Shown: positions 25,254 through 33,061 of the stretch, piece by piece
How the letters are laid out: every line of letters begins with the position of its first letter
How positions within the stretch are numbered: the stretch's first letter is position 1
Assembly (NCBI GenBank): GCA_002021875.1
Contig: CP018627.1
Coordinates: 7,564,001 to 7,628,000 of the forward strand
Source: Streptomyces hygroscopicus
Lineage (GTDB): Bacteria > Actinomycetota > Actinomycetes > Streptomycetales > Streptomycetaceae
Direction: 5' to 3'
DNA length: 64,000 nucleotides
Position numbers and translations under genes: made by a program
Notes under the pieces: generated by a model
The model's database searches: none
Told to the model about the DNA's origin: nothing
What the model saw: only the letters and a program-made list of their open reading frames with translations

Positions 25254-25694
25254 ATGATCACCATGAACGCCACAGCGCTCTTCCGGACCGACCGGACCTT
25301 CTCTCTGCCGCCCTCCGCCGCCGACGTGCCCGGGATCCGGAGCGCCCTGGTGGGCACCCTCCTCGAATGGGGGCTCCCCGAGGGCGGTGAGCTGGTCCAC
25401 ACCGTGGGTCTCGTCGCCTCGGAGCTGGTGACGAATGCCGTCATCCACGCCGGCGTGCTCACGCCGAGCATCGTCGTCATCCTCAGGATCGGTGCGGGCG
25501 GAACCCTTGAACTCGGTGTCCGCGACAACTCTCGCGACATTCCGAGGCCGCGGGCCGCCTCCCCGGAAGCCGACCATGGCCGCGGGACGGCGATCGCCGA
25601 TGCGCTGCTCGCCGAGCTCGGCGGAGGTCTGACGACCGAACCGCATCCCGTTGGCAAGACCGTCTGGGCTCGGCTGCCCGGCGCGTTCTTGTGA
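25254..25694 (+). CDS. Anti-sigma-factor-like ATP-binding protein (HATPase)
   Basis: About 146 residues forming a single GHKL/HATPase domain as in SpoIIAB/RsbW-like proteins. The N box is SELVTNAVIHAG and the G1/G2 region is LGVRDNSRDIP to GRGTAIADALLAEL. There is no kinase dimerisation domain. Streptomyces encodes dozens of such stand-alone proteins, most of unknown partner. The start is uncertain: GTG 25218, ATG 25254 and ATG 25263 are in frame and none has an ideal ribosome site; 25254 is a compromise. Its position between a GntR operator and an aminotransferase inside a catabolic locus is odd. Confidence 0.8.
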   Translation: MITMNATALFRTDRTFSLPPSAADVPGIRSALVGTLLEWGLPEGGELVHTVGLVASELVTNAVIHAGVLTPSIVVILRIGAGGTLELGVRDNSRDIPRPRAASPEADHGRGTAIADALLAELGGGLTTEPHPVGKTVWARLPGAFL

Positions 25695-25759
25695 GCCCGG
25701 CCGCCTGTCCGGCCCGCTGTGGCAACGCTGTGGCAACCACGATCCGTGAAGGGAACCTG

Positions 25760-26914
25760 ATGAATCTGGAACGTCTGCCGGCCCTCGAACTCGCCGACCG
25801 TGCCCGGATGGCACCGCCGAGCCGGGCGGCCATGATCCCCTTCCGCGGTGTGCCGGTGCTTCCCATGCCGGAGCATGTCGTGGAGGCGGTGCGGACCGCC
25901 GCGGGCGAGGTGTTCCCCCGGCGCAGCCGCGGTTCCGAAGAACTCCGTCAGGCGATCGCCTCGCGGCTGGGGGTCGCGCACGGGCTCGTCGTGGACCCGG
26001 AGGGCGAACTGCTGATCACTCATGGCGCCCAGCACGGGATGAGTGTGGCGCTGAGGGCTCTGCTGTCACCGGGCGACGAAGTGGTGGTACCCGCTCCGAG
26101 CTATTTCTTCGACGGCATGATCCGCCTGGCGGGAGCCCGGCCGGTGTACGCACCGTCCGACGAGAGCCGCGGATGGGATCATGTCCCGGCGGCTGTCGAG
26201 GCCGCGATCACTCCGGCCACCCGGGCACTGCTGGTCTGCAACCCCAACAATCCGACCGGCTATGTGCCCGGCCGGGAGCGGCTGTGCGGGCTGCTGGACA
26301 TCGCCGCGCGCCACGGTCTGATCGTCTTCTCCGACGAGTCCTACGAGCGATATGTATGGGACGGGCCCGGCTATGTGCCGCAGATGCTGCTGCGCGATCA
26401 CCATCCGGATCTGGTCACGGTCACCAGCCTCAGCAAGAACTACGCCTTCACCAGTTGGCGGGTCGGCTATGTGCACGCCCCCGCCCATCTGCTGAAGCCG
26501 ATACACCACGCCTTCGAATGGGACGCCATCAACGTCGGCGACGTGGCCCAGGCCGCGGCGCATGCCGTCATGACCGGTCCGCAGCGCTGGATAGAACAGG
26601 AGTTCGCCACCATGCGGGCCAGGCGTGACATTCTTCGCGACGGGCTGGAGCGTGCCGGTCTCGCTTCGGTACGCCCCGACGCCGGCGTTTTCGTCTTCGC
26701 CGACTGCACCCCTCTCGGACTCCGTGGGCGCCGGCTGGAGCGGCTGCTGCTGGATCACGGTGTGACGGCCATCGCGGGAGACGCCTTCGCCGGGCCGGAT
26801 ACGCACGTCCGCATGGTGTACGGGGGATCCGCCGCCGACCTCGAGGAAGCGGGGCGGCGGCTCAGTGGGCTGACGCGGCGGAGCGCGGGGGTCCGCCCGG
26901 CTCTCGTGGAGTAG
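25760..26914 (+). CDS. PLP-dependent aminotransferase (class I/II)
   Basis: A 384-residue fold-type I aminotransferase. ITHGAQHGMSVALRALLSPGDEV precedes the cofactor-stacking YFFDGM region; VCNPNNPTGYVPG holds the Asn, SDESYERYV the Asp/Tyr pair, and SLSKNYAFTSWRVGYV the Schiff-base Lys and phosphate-binding Arg. Near the end VRMVYGGSA covers the usual carboxylate-binding region. It probably transaminates an aromatic or branched amino acid to a 2-oxo acid, which would be the substrate of the ferredoxin oxidoreductase encoded at the far end of the locus. Start ATG with AAGGGA. It follows the ATPase gene by 65 bp. Confidence 0.88.
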   Translation: MNLERLPALELADRARMAPPSRAAMIPFRGVPVLPMPEHVVEAVRTAAGEVFPRRSRGSEELRQAIASRLGVAHGLVVDPEGELLITHGAQHGMSVALRALLSPGDEVVVPAPSYFFDGMIRLAGARPVYAPSDESRGWDHVPAAVEAAITPATRALLVCNPNNPTGYVPGRERLCGLLDIAARHGLIVFSDESYERYVWDGPGYVPQMLLRDHHPDLVTVTSLSKNYAFTSWRVGYVHAPAHLLKPIHHAFEWDAINVGDVAQAAAHAVMTGPQRWIEQEFATMRARRDILRDGLERAGLASVRPDAGVFVFADCTPLGLRGRRLERLLLDHGVTAIAGDAFAGPDTHVRMVYGGSAADLEEAGRRLSGLTRRSAGVRPALVE

Positions 26915-26966
26915 CGGAACAGAAGACGACGTGCGCGGTGCGGTGGGGTGCCGCATGAGCAACAAG

Positions 26967-26999
26967 GATCTTAGATGGCCATTGATGAGATCTCAGTTC
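26967..26999. promoter_or_regulatory. GntR operator candidate C
   Basis: GATCTTAGAT (26967-26976) and, in inverse orientation, GAACTGAGATCT (26988-26999) recreate both half-words of site B, upstream of hydantoinase A. The 12-bp word is identical in sites B and C. Confidence 0.72.
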
Positions 27000-27074
27000 T
27001 CCCCTAGGGTCATCGCAACTGCCGGAGGGGCGGCGCGATGCAGCCCTCTAGGGCCACCTTTCAAGGAGCCGAAC

Positions 27075-29189
27075 GTGCCAGGACCTGACAAGACCGATCT
27101 CGACGGAAGCTGGCGCGTCGCCGCCGACATCGGTGGGACGTTCACCGATGTCATCGCCCTGGGCCCCGGAGGCCGGGTCGTCCCCGTGAAGGTCCTCTCC
27201 ACACCGCCGGACTTCGGCAGCGGCGTCCTCGGCGGAACCCGGGCCGCGCTGTCCGCGGCGAGCGTGCTCCCGAGCCAGGTCAGGGCGATGCTGCACGCCA
27301 CCACGGTGGCCACCAACGCCATTCTGGAGATGCGCGGTGCACGTACCGCCCTGGTGACCACGCGGGGATTCCGGGACGTGCTGGAACTTGGACGCCTGCG
27401 CCGCCCCCTGCTGTACGACCTCTCCTGGCAGCGGCCGACCCCGCTCGTTGCCCGGCGTCACCGCTACGAGATCGACCAGCGCATCACCGCCGACGGGCAT
27501 CTCGAGCCCCCGGCGGACTCCGCCGAACTGGCCCGTGTGGCGGGCGAGATCCGGGCCGCGGACATCGAGGCGGTGGCGGTGTGTCTGATCAACTCCTATG
27601 CCTGCCCCGAGGAAGAGCGCCGGGTCGCCGCCGAACTGCGGGCCCTCCTGCCCGGCACCTACGTGACCGCCTCCGTCGACATCACACCTCAGATGCAGGA
27701 GTACGAGCGCACCAGTACCGCGGTCGTCAACAGCTATGTGGGGCCCCAGGTCCATGACTATGTCACGGCGCTCGGCGAGGGACTGCGGGAAGCGGGCGTC
27801 TCCGCGCCCTTGATGATCATGCAGTCCAGCGGTGGACTCCTCGACGCGCCCTCGGTGGTGGGGCGCCCGGTGCAGATCATCGAGTCGGGGCCCGCCGCCG
27901 GTGTCATCGCCGTACGGAAACTCTCCCGGCTCATGGGCCTCGACTCCGTGGTCGCCTTCGACATGGGCGGCACCACGGCCAAGGCATCCCTCATCGAGAA
28001 CGGCGAGCCGTTCGTCGCGGGCGACTACGAGGTCGGCGGGGGCATGAACATCACCCGCGGCCTGGGCAAGGGGGCGGGATACGCGCTGCGCGTGCCCTCC
28101 ATCGACATCGCCGAAGTGGGCGCGGGCGGGGGCAGCGTCATCTCCACCGACGTCGCCGGATCCCTGCGGGTCGGACCGGAGAGCGCCGGCTCCCGGCCCG
28201 GTCCCGCCTGCTACGGCAACGGAGGGACCAGCCCCACTCTCACCGACGCCAATGTGGTCCTGGGCTACCTCAGCTCGCAGGCCCTGGCCGGCGGGCGGGT
28301 GACCATCGAGCCGGACCTCGCCCGGCGGGCCATGGCCCCGGTGGCCGAGGACCTCGGCGTCGACATCCCGGCGGCCGCGCGCGGAGCCTACGAAGTCGCC
28401 GTGTCCAGCATGACCAAGGCCGTCAAGGCCGTCACCAGCGAACGCGGCCGCGATCCGCGGGAGGCGGTCATGGTGGCCTTCGGCGGCGCCGGGCCGCTCT
28501 ACGGCGCGGCCATCGCCCGTGAGCTCGGCATCGAGACCGTCATCGTCCCCGTGCACACCGGGCTGTTCAGCAGTCTGGGACTCCTCGTCGCCGACACCGA
28601 ACGGCAGGCGGTGATGCCCTACCGGGCAGACCTCGACGCGCTCGACCTGCTCGGCGCCGAGTTCGACCGTATGGCCAAGGACGTCACCGAGGCCCTGCGC
28701 GAGGCCGACCCATCGGCGCACACCGAGGTACAGCGGGTCCTCGACATGCGCTACCGCGGTCAGCGATTCGAGCTGTCCGTCACCGTGCCGGGCGGGAAGC
28801 TGGACTCCGGTCTGATGGCCTCCGCGCGGCAGCGGTTCCACGCCGAGCACCACCGCACCTACGGCCGCGCCGGCACCGACGAGCTCGTGGAGATCGTCAA
28901 CCTCCGCGTCCGCGGGCGGGTGCGCAATCCCGTGAGTGTCGAGCGGATTCTGAGCCTCCCGCCGTCGGCGCCCAGCGCCGAAACGACTCGGGCGTGCCGA
29001 TTCGACCAGAGCGAGCCGACCCCGGTGATCGCCCGCTCCGCGCTGTCGCGGGAACCCCGGCAAGGCCCCCTCGTCATCGAGGACATGGACTCCACCACCC
29101 TCGTACCGCCGGCGGCCACCGCCCACCGCGACCGCTTCAACAACATCGTCATCAGCTGGACGACCACAGCACCGGAGGCCGCCTCATGA
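27075..29189 (+). CDS. hyuA: Hydantoinase/oxoprolinase subunit A (HyuA)
   Basis: A 704-residue ATP-dependent amidohydrolase subunit of the hydantoinase A / 5-oxoprolinase family. The actin-like ATPase begins ADIGGTFTDVIAL (~16-28), with a second phosphate motif VVAFDMGGTTAKASLI and the C-terminal VMVAFGGAGPLYGAAIARELG. Members open N-methylhydantoin, 5-oxoproline or similar cyclic amides, or carboxylate ketones, depending on subunits. The GTG start was chosen for AAGGAG at 6-bp spacing, although the frame is open 48 codons upstream. It is coupled to hyuB by a 4-bp overlap and preceded by operator C. Substrate unknown. Confidence 0.92.
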   Translation: MPGPDKTDLDGSWRVAADIGGTFTDVIALGPGGRVVPVKVLSTPPDFGSGVLGGTRAALSAASVLPSQVRAMLHATTVATNAILEMRGARTALVTTRGFRDVLELGRLRRPLLYDLSWQRPTPLVARRHRYEIDQRITADGHLEPPADSAELARVAGEIRAADIEAVAVCLINSYACPEEERRVAAELRALLPGTYVTASVDITPQMQEYERTSTAVVNSYVGPQVHDYVTALGEGLREAGVSAPLMIMQSSGGLLDAPSVVGRPVQIIESGPAAGVIAVRKLSRLMGLDSVVAFDMGGTTAKASLIENGEPFVAGDYEVGGGMNITRGLGKGAGYALRVPSIDIAEVGAGGGSVISTDVAGSLRVGPESAGSRPGPACYGNGGTSPTLTDANVVLGYLSSQALAGGRVTIEPDLARRAMAPVAEDLGVDIPAAARGAYEVAVSSMTKAVKAVTSERGRDPREAVMVAFGGAGPLYGAAIARELGIETVIVPVHTGLFSSLGLLVADTERQAVMPYRADLDALDLLGAEFDRMAKDVTEALREADPSAHTEVQRVLDMRYRGQRFELSVTVPGGKLDSGLMASARQRFHAEHHRTYGRAGTDELVEIVNLRVRGRVRNPVSVERILSLPPSAPSAETTRACRFDQSEPTPVIARSALSREPRQGPLVIEDMDSTTLVPPAATAHRDRFNNIVISWTTTAPEAAS

Positions 29190-30919
29190 GCCCGCGCCCG
29201 ATCAGCGACGCCGCCACGTTCGAGGTCCATCGGAACGCGGTCACCGGACTCGCGGACGAAATGGCGATCACCATTCTGCGCACCGCGCACTCCCAGATCG
29301 TGGCCTCCAGCATGGACTTCTCGGCCGCGCTGTGCGACGCCTCCGGACGGGTGATCGCACAGGCCAACACCTGTCCGGTGCACCTCGGCTCCATTCCCGA
29401 AGCCATGAGCGCCGTGCTGGAGAGCTTCGGCGACTCCGTCCGCCCGGGCGATGTCTACCTGCTCAACGATCCCGACCTGGGCGGCATGCACCTGCCCGAC
29501 ATCTTCGCCATCGCCCCGGTGTTCACCTCCGGGCAGGAGCTGATCGGCTACTCGGTCACCGTCGTCAACCACGTCGACGTGGGCGGCTGGGCCGCGGGAT
29601 CCATGGCGGTGCAGTCCACGAGCATCTTCGCGGAAGGCGTGCAGATACCGCCTTCCCGGCTGTGCGACGCGGGCACGCTCAACGAGACGTTCCTCGCCCT
29701 CGTCCTGCGCAACGTACGCGAGCCCGAGCTTCTGCGTGGCGACCTGGAAGCCCAGCTCGCCGCGTGTCACGCGGGCGGGGAAGGACTGAAGGAACTGGCC
29801 GAACGCCACGGCATCGACGGGCTGGCCGCGCTCAACGACGAACTCCTCGACTACTCCGAGACGCTGCTGCGCGCCGCCCTCGCCGAGGCCCCCGACGGTG
29901 CCTACGCGTTCGAGGACTTCATCGACGACGACGGCATGGGTTCGCCGCCCATCCCCTTCCGCGTCACCGTCACCATCACCGGGGACCGCCTGCACCTGGA
30001 CTTCACCGGGTCCTCGCCCCAGGTCGCCTCGGCGCTCAACGCCACCGAGTCCTTCACCCGGTCCGCCTCCTACGCGGCCATCCAGGGCGCCCTGGGATCC
30101 GACATCCCGGCCAACAGCGGCTTCTACCGGCCCCTCACGTTCACGATCCCCGAGGCATCCATCCTCAGCGGCCGAAGGCCCTCGGCACGTGGAGCCCGGG
30201 GCCTGGTCGCCTACCGCATCATCGACACCGTCCTCGGCGCGCTGGCTCCCGTCTTCCCCGACCGGGTCCCGGCCGCGGGCGACGGCGGCCCCGACTCCGT
30301 GGCCATCGGCATCACCGGACAGGACGGAACCACCAACGTCCTGTGGGACATCCTGTGCGGGGCCTGGGGAGCCCGTCCGGACCGCGACGGTGTGGACGGC
30401 GTGAGCCCGCTCGGCGCCAACCTGGCCAACGTACCGGTGGAGGAACTCGAACAGTCCGGCCATGTGCGCATCGACGGCTACGGCTACCTGCCCGACACCG
30501 GCGGCCCGGGCCGGTGGCGCGGCGGCCTGTCGACCTTCCGCGATATGACGGTTCTCGCCCCCACGGTCTCGGTGCAGATTCGCTCCGACCGGCGCACACA
30601 CCTGCCCTACGGTCTCCGGGGAGGAGCCCAGGGCACGGCGTCGTCCAACATCCTCAACCCCGGCACCCCCCAGGAGCGGGAACTCCCCGCCAAGGTCGTC
30701 CGCGACCTCGCCTCCGGCGACCGCCATCGGCATGTCACCGCCGGCGGAGGCGGCCATGGGGACCCCTTCACCCGCGACCCCGACCGTGTCCTCCAGGACG
30801 TACTCGACGGAAAAGTCACCGCTTCCGGAGCGGCCCGCGACTACGGAGTCGTCGTCACCCCCGACGGCGCGATCGACACGGCGGCAACACGGCGACGGCG
30901 CGCCGCCGGACGCCGTTAG
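29186..30919 (+). CDS. hyuB: Hydantoinase/oxoprolinase subunit B (HyuB)
   Basis: A 577-residue partner of HyuA. Family signs are MAITILRTAHSQIVASSMDFSAALCDASGRVIAQA at the N-terminus and DPDLGGMHLPDIFAIAPVF, NHVDVGGWAAGSMA and the late GDGGPDS region. The C-terminal GGGGHGDPFTRDPDRVLQDV is a standard end. The ATG at 29186 overlaps the hyuA stop. The two subunits act as a cytosolic complex using ATP to open a cyclic amide or a related bond. The pair is followed 82 bp downstream by a permease gene on the same strand. Confidence 0.92.
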   Translation: MSPRPISDAATFEVHRNAVTGLADEMAITILRTAHSQIVASSMDFSAALCDASGRVIAQANTCPVHLGSIPEAMSAVLESFGDSVRPGDVYLLNDPDLGGMHLPDIFAIAPVFTSGQELIGYSVTVVNHVDVGGWAAGSMAVQSTSIFAEGVQIPPSRLCDAGTLNETFLALVLRNVREPELLRGDLEAQLAACHAGGEGLKELAERHGIDGLAALNDELLDYSETLLRAALAEAPDGAYAFEDFIDDDGMGSPPIPFRVTVTITGDRLHLDFTGSSPQVASALNATESFTRSASYAAIQGALGSDIPANSGFYRPLTFTIPEASILSGRRPSARGARGLVAYRIIDTVLGALAPVFPDRVPAAGDGGPDSVAIGITGQDGTTNVLWDILCGAWGARPDRDGVDGVSPLGANLANVPVEELEQSGHVRIDGYGYLPDTGGPGRWRGGLSTFRDMTVLAPTVSVQIRSDRRTHLPYGLRGGAQGTASSNILNPGTPQERELPAKVVRDLASGDRHRHVTAGGGGHGDPFTRDPDRVLQDVLDGKVTASGAARDYGVVVTPDGAIDTAATRRRRAAGRR

Positions 30920-31001
30920 CGCCACCCCGTCCCCGTCCCCGTCCCCATCTCCACCTCCCACCTCACCACCCGCGGACCCCGCTCACCGAGAGGATCCCGT
31001 C

Positions 31002-32366
31002 ATGGCCGAGGTCACCGCCCTGACAAAGACAGACGATGACATGCGTCTTGTATGGCGCAAAGTAGGTATCCGCATCATCCCGCTCATCGGCCTCGCCTAC
31101 GTGATGAGCTATATCGACCGTGCCAATCTCGGCTATGTGGCACAGTCGCTCGACAAGAGCCTCGGCATCACCGCCGGACAGATGGGCCTGGCCTCCGGCC
31201 TGTTCTTCATCGGCTACATTCTCGTGGAAATCCCCAGCAATATGATGCTGCGCCGATTCGGAGCGCGGAAATGGATCACCCGAATCCTTGTCTCCTGGGG
31301 CATTGTCACCATGGGAACCGCGGCCGTGCAGAGCGTCGGCCAGCTCTATGTCATGAGAATCCTGCTGGGTTTCGCGGAGGCCGGGCTGGCCGCCGGAATC
31401 CTGCTGTACCTGACCTTCTGGTTCCCCAGGAGACAGCGGGCCTGGGCCATGTCGGTCTTCTTCATCATGATTCCGCTGTCCGGCATCGTAGGATCGCCCC
31501 TCGCCGCGGCCATGCTGTCCTGGGGTGAACAGCTCACCGGGTACGCCGGGTGGCGGTCGTTGTTCCTCATCGAGGGCCTCTTCACCGTCCTGTCCGGAAT
31601 TCTCATCTTCAGCTTTCTGCCGGACCGGCCCGCCGGCGCCAAATGGCTGACACCCCAGGAGAAGGACGCCATCCAGCGTCAACTCACCCTGGAAGCCGAC
31701 CAACAGAACGCACATGGCGCCCTCACCGGGGTGCGTCAGGCGCTTACCAGCGGACGAGTGTGGATGCTCGCCCTCGCCTTCTTCGCCATCGTCTTCGGCC
31801 TGTACCCCATCGCCTTCTTCCTGCCGACGATGATCGCCACCCTTACCGGGAACGGCTCCGCGATCTCGGATGTCAACAGTGTGCTGCTCGCCGCCATCCC
31901 GTCGGCGATCGCCATCGTCGCCATGCTCGCCTGGGCCAGGGTGGCGGCCCGCCGGTCCGTGGTGTTCTCCACGGCGATACCCCTGGCCTTCGGCGTCGTA
32001 GGTCTGCTGCTGGCCACCTTCACCCACCACGACGTCCTGTTCATCGCGGCGTTCTGCGTCAGCGTCTCCGGTGTCTACACCGCCATGGCGCAATTCTGGC
32101 GACTGCCGCCGCTGTGCCTGACCGGTGCCGCCGCTGCCTCCGGCATCGCGCTGATCAACTCGGTGAGCAACGTCAGCGGATTCGTCGGCCCCTATATGAC
32201 CGGCGCCATCGCGGATGCCACCGGCGACTTCACCTACGCCCTCCTGGTCATCGCCCTCATGCTCGCCGCCGGATTGGTGATCCTGCTGACGGCCGGGCGC
32301 AAGGCGGAACGGTCGACCGCCCAGGAACCACTGCCCCAGGCCCACGAAACGGAGAAGATCGGGTGA
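31002..32366 (+). CDS. MFS permease, anion:cation symporter (ACS/tartrate-transporter-like) family
   Basis: A 454-residue, 12-helix major facilitator. AYVMSYIDRANLGYVAQSLDKSLGITAGQMGLASGLFFIGYILVEIPSNMMLRRFGARKWITRILVSWG contains the family motif D-R-x-N in helix 1 and the typical loop 2-3 sequence. This branch imports small organic acids such as tartrate, phthalate and hydroxybenzoates with protons. It is probably the uptake system for the locus substrate. The start ATG follows GAGAGG. The stop overlaps the next gene's GTG (GTGA). Confidence 0.9.
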   Translation: MAEVTALTKTDDDMRLVWRKVGIRIIPLIGLAYVMSYIDRANLGYVAQSLDKSLGITAGQMGLASGLFFIGYILVEIPSNMMLRRFGARKWITRILVSWGIVTMGTAAVQSVGQLYVMRILLGFAEAGLAAGILLYLTFWFPRRQRAWAMSVFFIMIPLSGIVGSPLAAAMLSWGEQLTGYAGWRSLFLIEGLFTVLSGILIFSFLPDRPAGAKWLTPQEKDAIQRQLTLEADQQNAHGALTGVRQALTSGRVWMLALAFFAIVFGLYPIAFFLPTMIATLTGNGSAISDVNSVLLAAIPSAIAIVAMLAWARVAARRSVVFSTAIPLAFGVVGLLLATFTHHDVLFIAAFCVSVSGVYTAMAQFWRLPPLCLTGAAAASGIALINSVSNVSGFVGPYMTGAIADATGDFTYALLVIALMLAAGLVILLTAGRKAERSTAQEPLPQAHETEKIG

Positions 32367-32932
32367 CCGGCCGTACCGACACCGCACTGATCGTCGGTGA
32401 TATGCAGACAGGCATCCTGGCCAACCACCCATTCAGCCGAGCGCCCGTACCTGCCATGCAGTCTCTGGTACGCGCCGCTCGTGCGCACGGCATCCTCGTT
32501 GTCTTCGTACGCACGGAACTGCGGGTATCCGGAGTCGATGTCTCGGCGAACAACAGCCTGTTCACGGCGCTTCACCAAGCCGGCACGCTGTTCCACGAGG
32601 GATCCGGGGAGACGGACATCATTCCGCGATTGGCACCGCAAGCGGAGGATGTCGTCATCACCAAGCGCCGCACCAGCGCGTTCGCCGGAACGGAACTCGA
32701 ACTGGTGCTGCGCGCCCAGCGCATCGAAACGATCGCGCTGACCGGAGTGGCGACCAGCGCCATGGTCGCGGGAACGCTCTACGACGCCCTGGACCGCGAC
32801 TACCGGGCCACCGTCTTGAGCGACGCCTGCGCGGATGCCGAGGGGGACGTCCATGACTTCTTCATGGAGCGGATTTTCCCCGCACGAGGCGCGCGGGTGA
32901 CGACAGCGGGTTCCTGGCTCGCGGAACTGTGA
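32363..32932 (+). CDS. Isochorismatase-fold hydrolase lacking the usual catalytic cysteine
   Basis: A 189-residue cysteine-hydrolase-like protein. The catalytic Asp lies in LIVGDMQTGIL and the Lys in ITKRRTSAF, both in family positions. At the nucleophile position, where amidases read T-N-x-C-V, this protein reads GVATSAMVAGT, so Met occupies the Cys site. Cys-less members such as isochorismatases use the Asp for hydrolysis of vinyl ethers, so amidase activity (for example N-carbamoylsarcosine amidase, which would fit a hydantoinase) is doubtful. The GTG start overlaps the permease stop. 129 bp separate it from the oxidoreductase gene. Confidence 0.85.
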   Translation: MTGRTDTALIVGDMQTGILANHPFSRAPVPAMQSLVRAARAHGILVVFVRTELRVSGVDVSANNSLFTALHQAGTLFHEGSGETDIIPRLAPQAEDVVITKRRTSAFAGTELELVLRAQRIETIALTGVATSAMVAGTLYDALDRDYRATVLSDACADAEGDVHDFFMERIFPARGARVTTAGSWLAEL

Positions 32933-33061
32933 ATCGCTCGGTGACGGGCATTCCTCGGTGACGCGCATTCCTCATTGACGCATGTCCCTATGCGACCCCT
33001 GGTGTCATTTCCATTGGCCCCGGTCCATTCCCCGAGGCCCTTGAGAGTTAGGTGATATTCG

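Noticed and set aside
26931..27074. Possible longer N-terminus of hydantoinase A
   Set aside because: It would run through the operator sequence and has no ribosome site; AAGGAG before 27075 decides the start.
27048..29126. Very long antisense frames under the hydantoinase and oxidoreductase genes
   Set aside because: High-GC DNA leaves antisense frames open; composition is His/Gly/Arg-rich nonsense without motifs.
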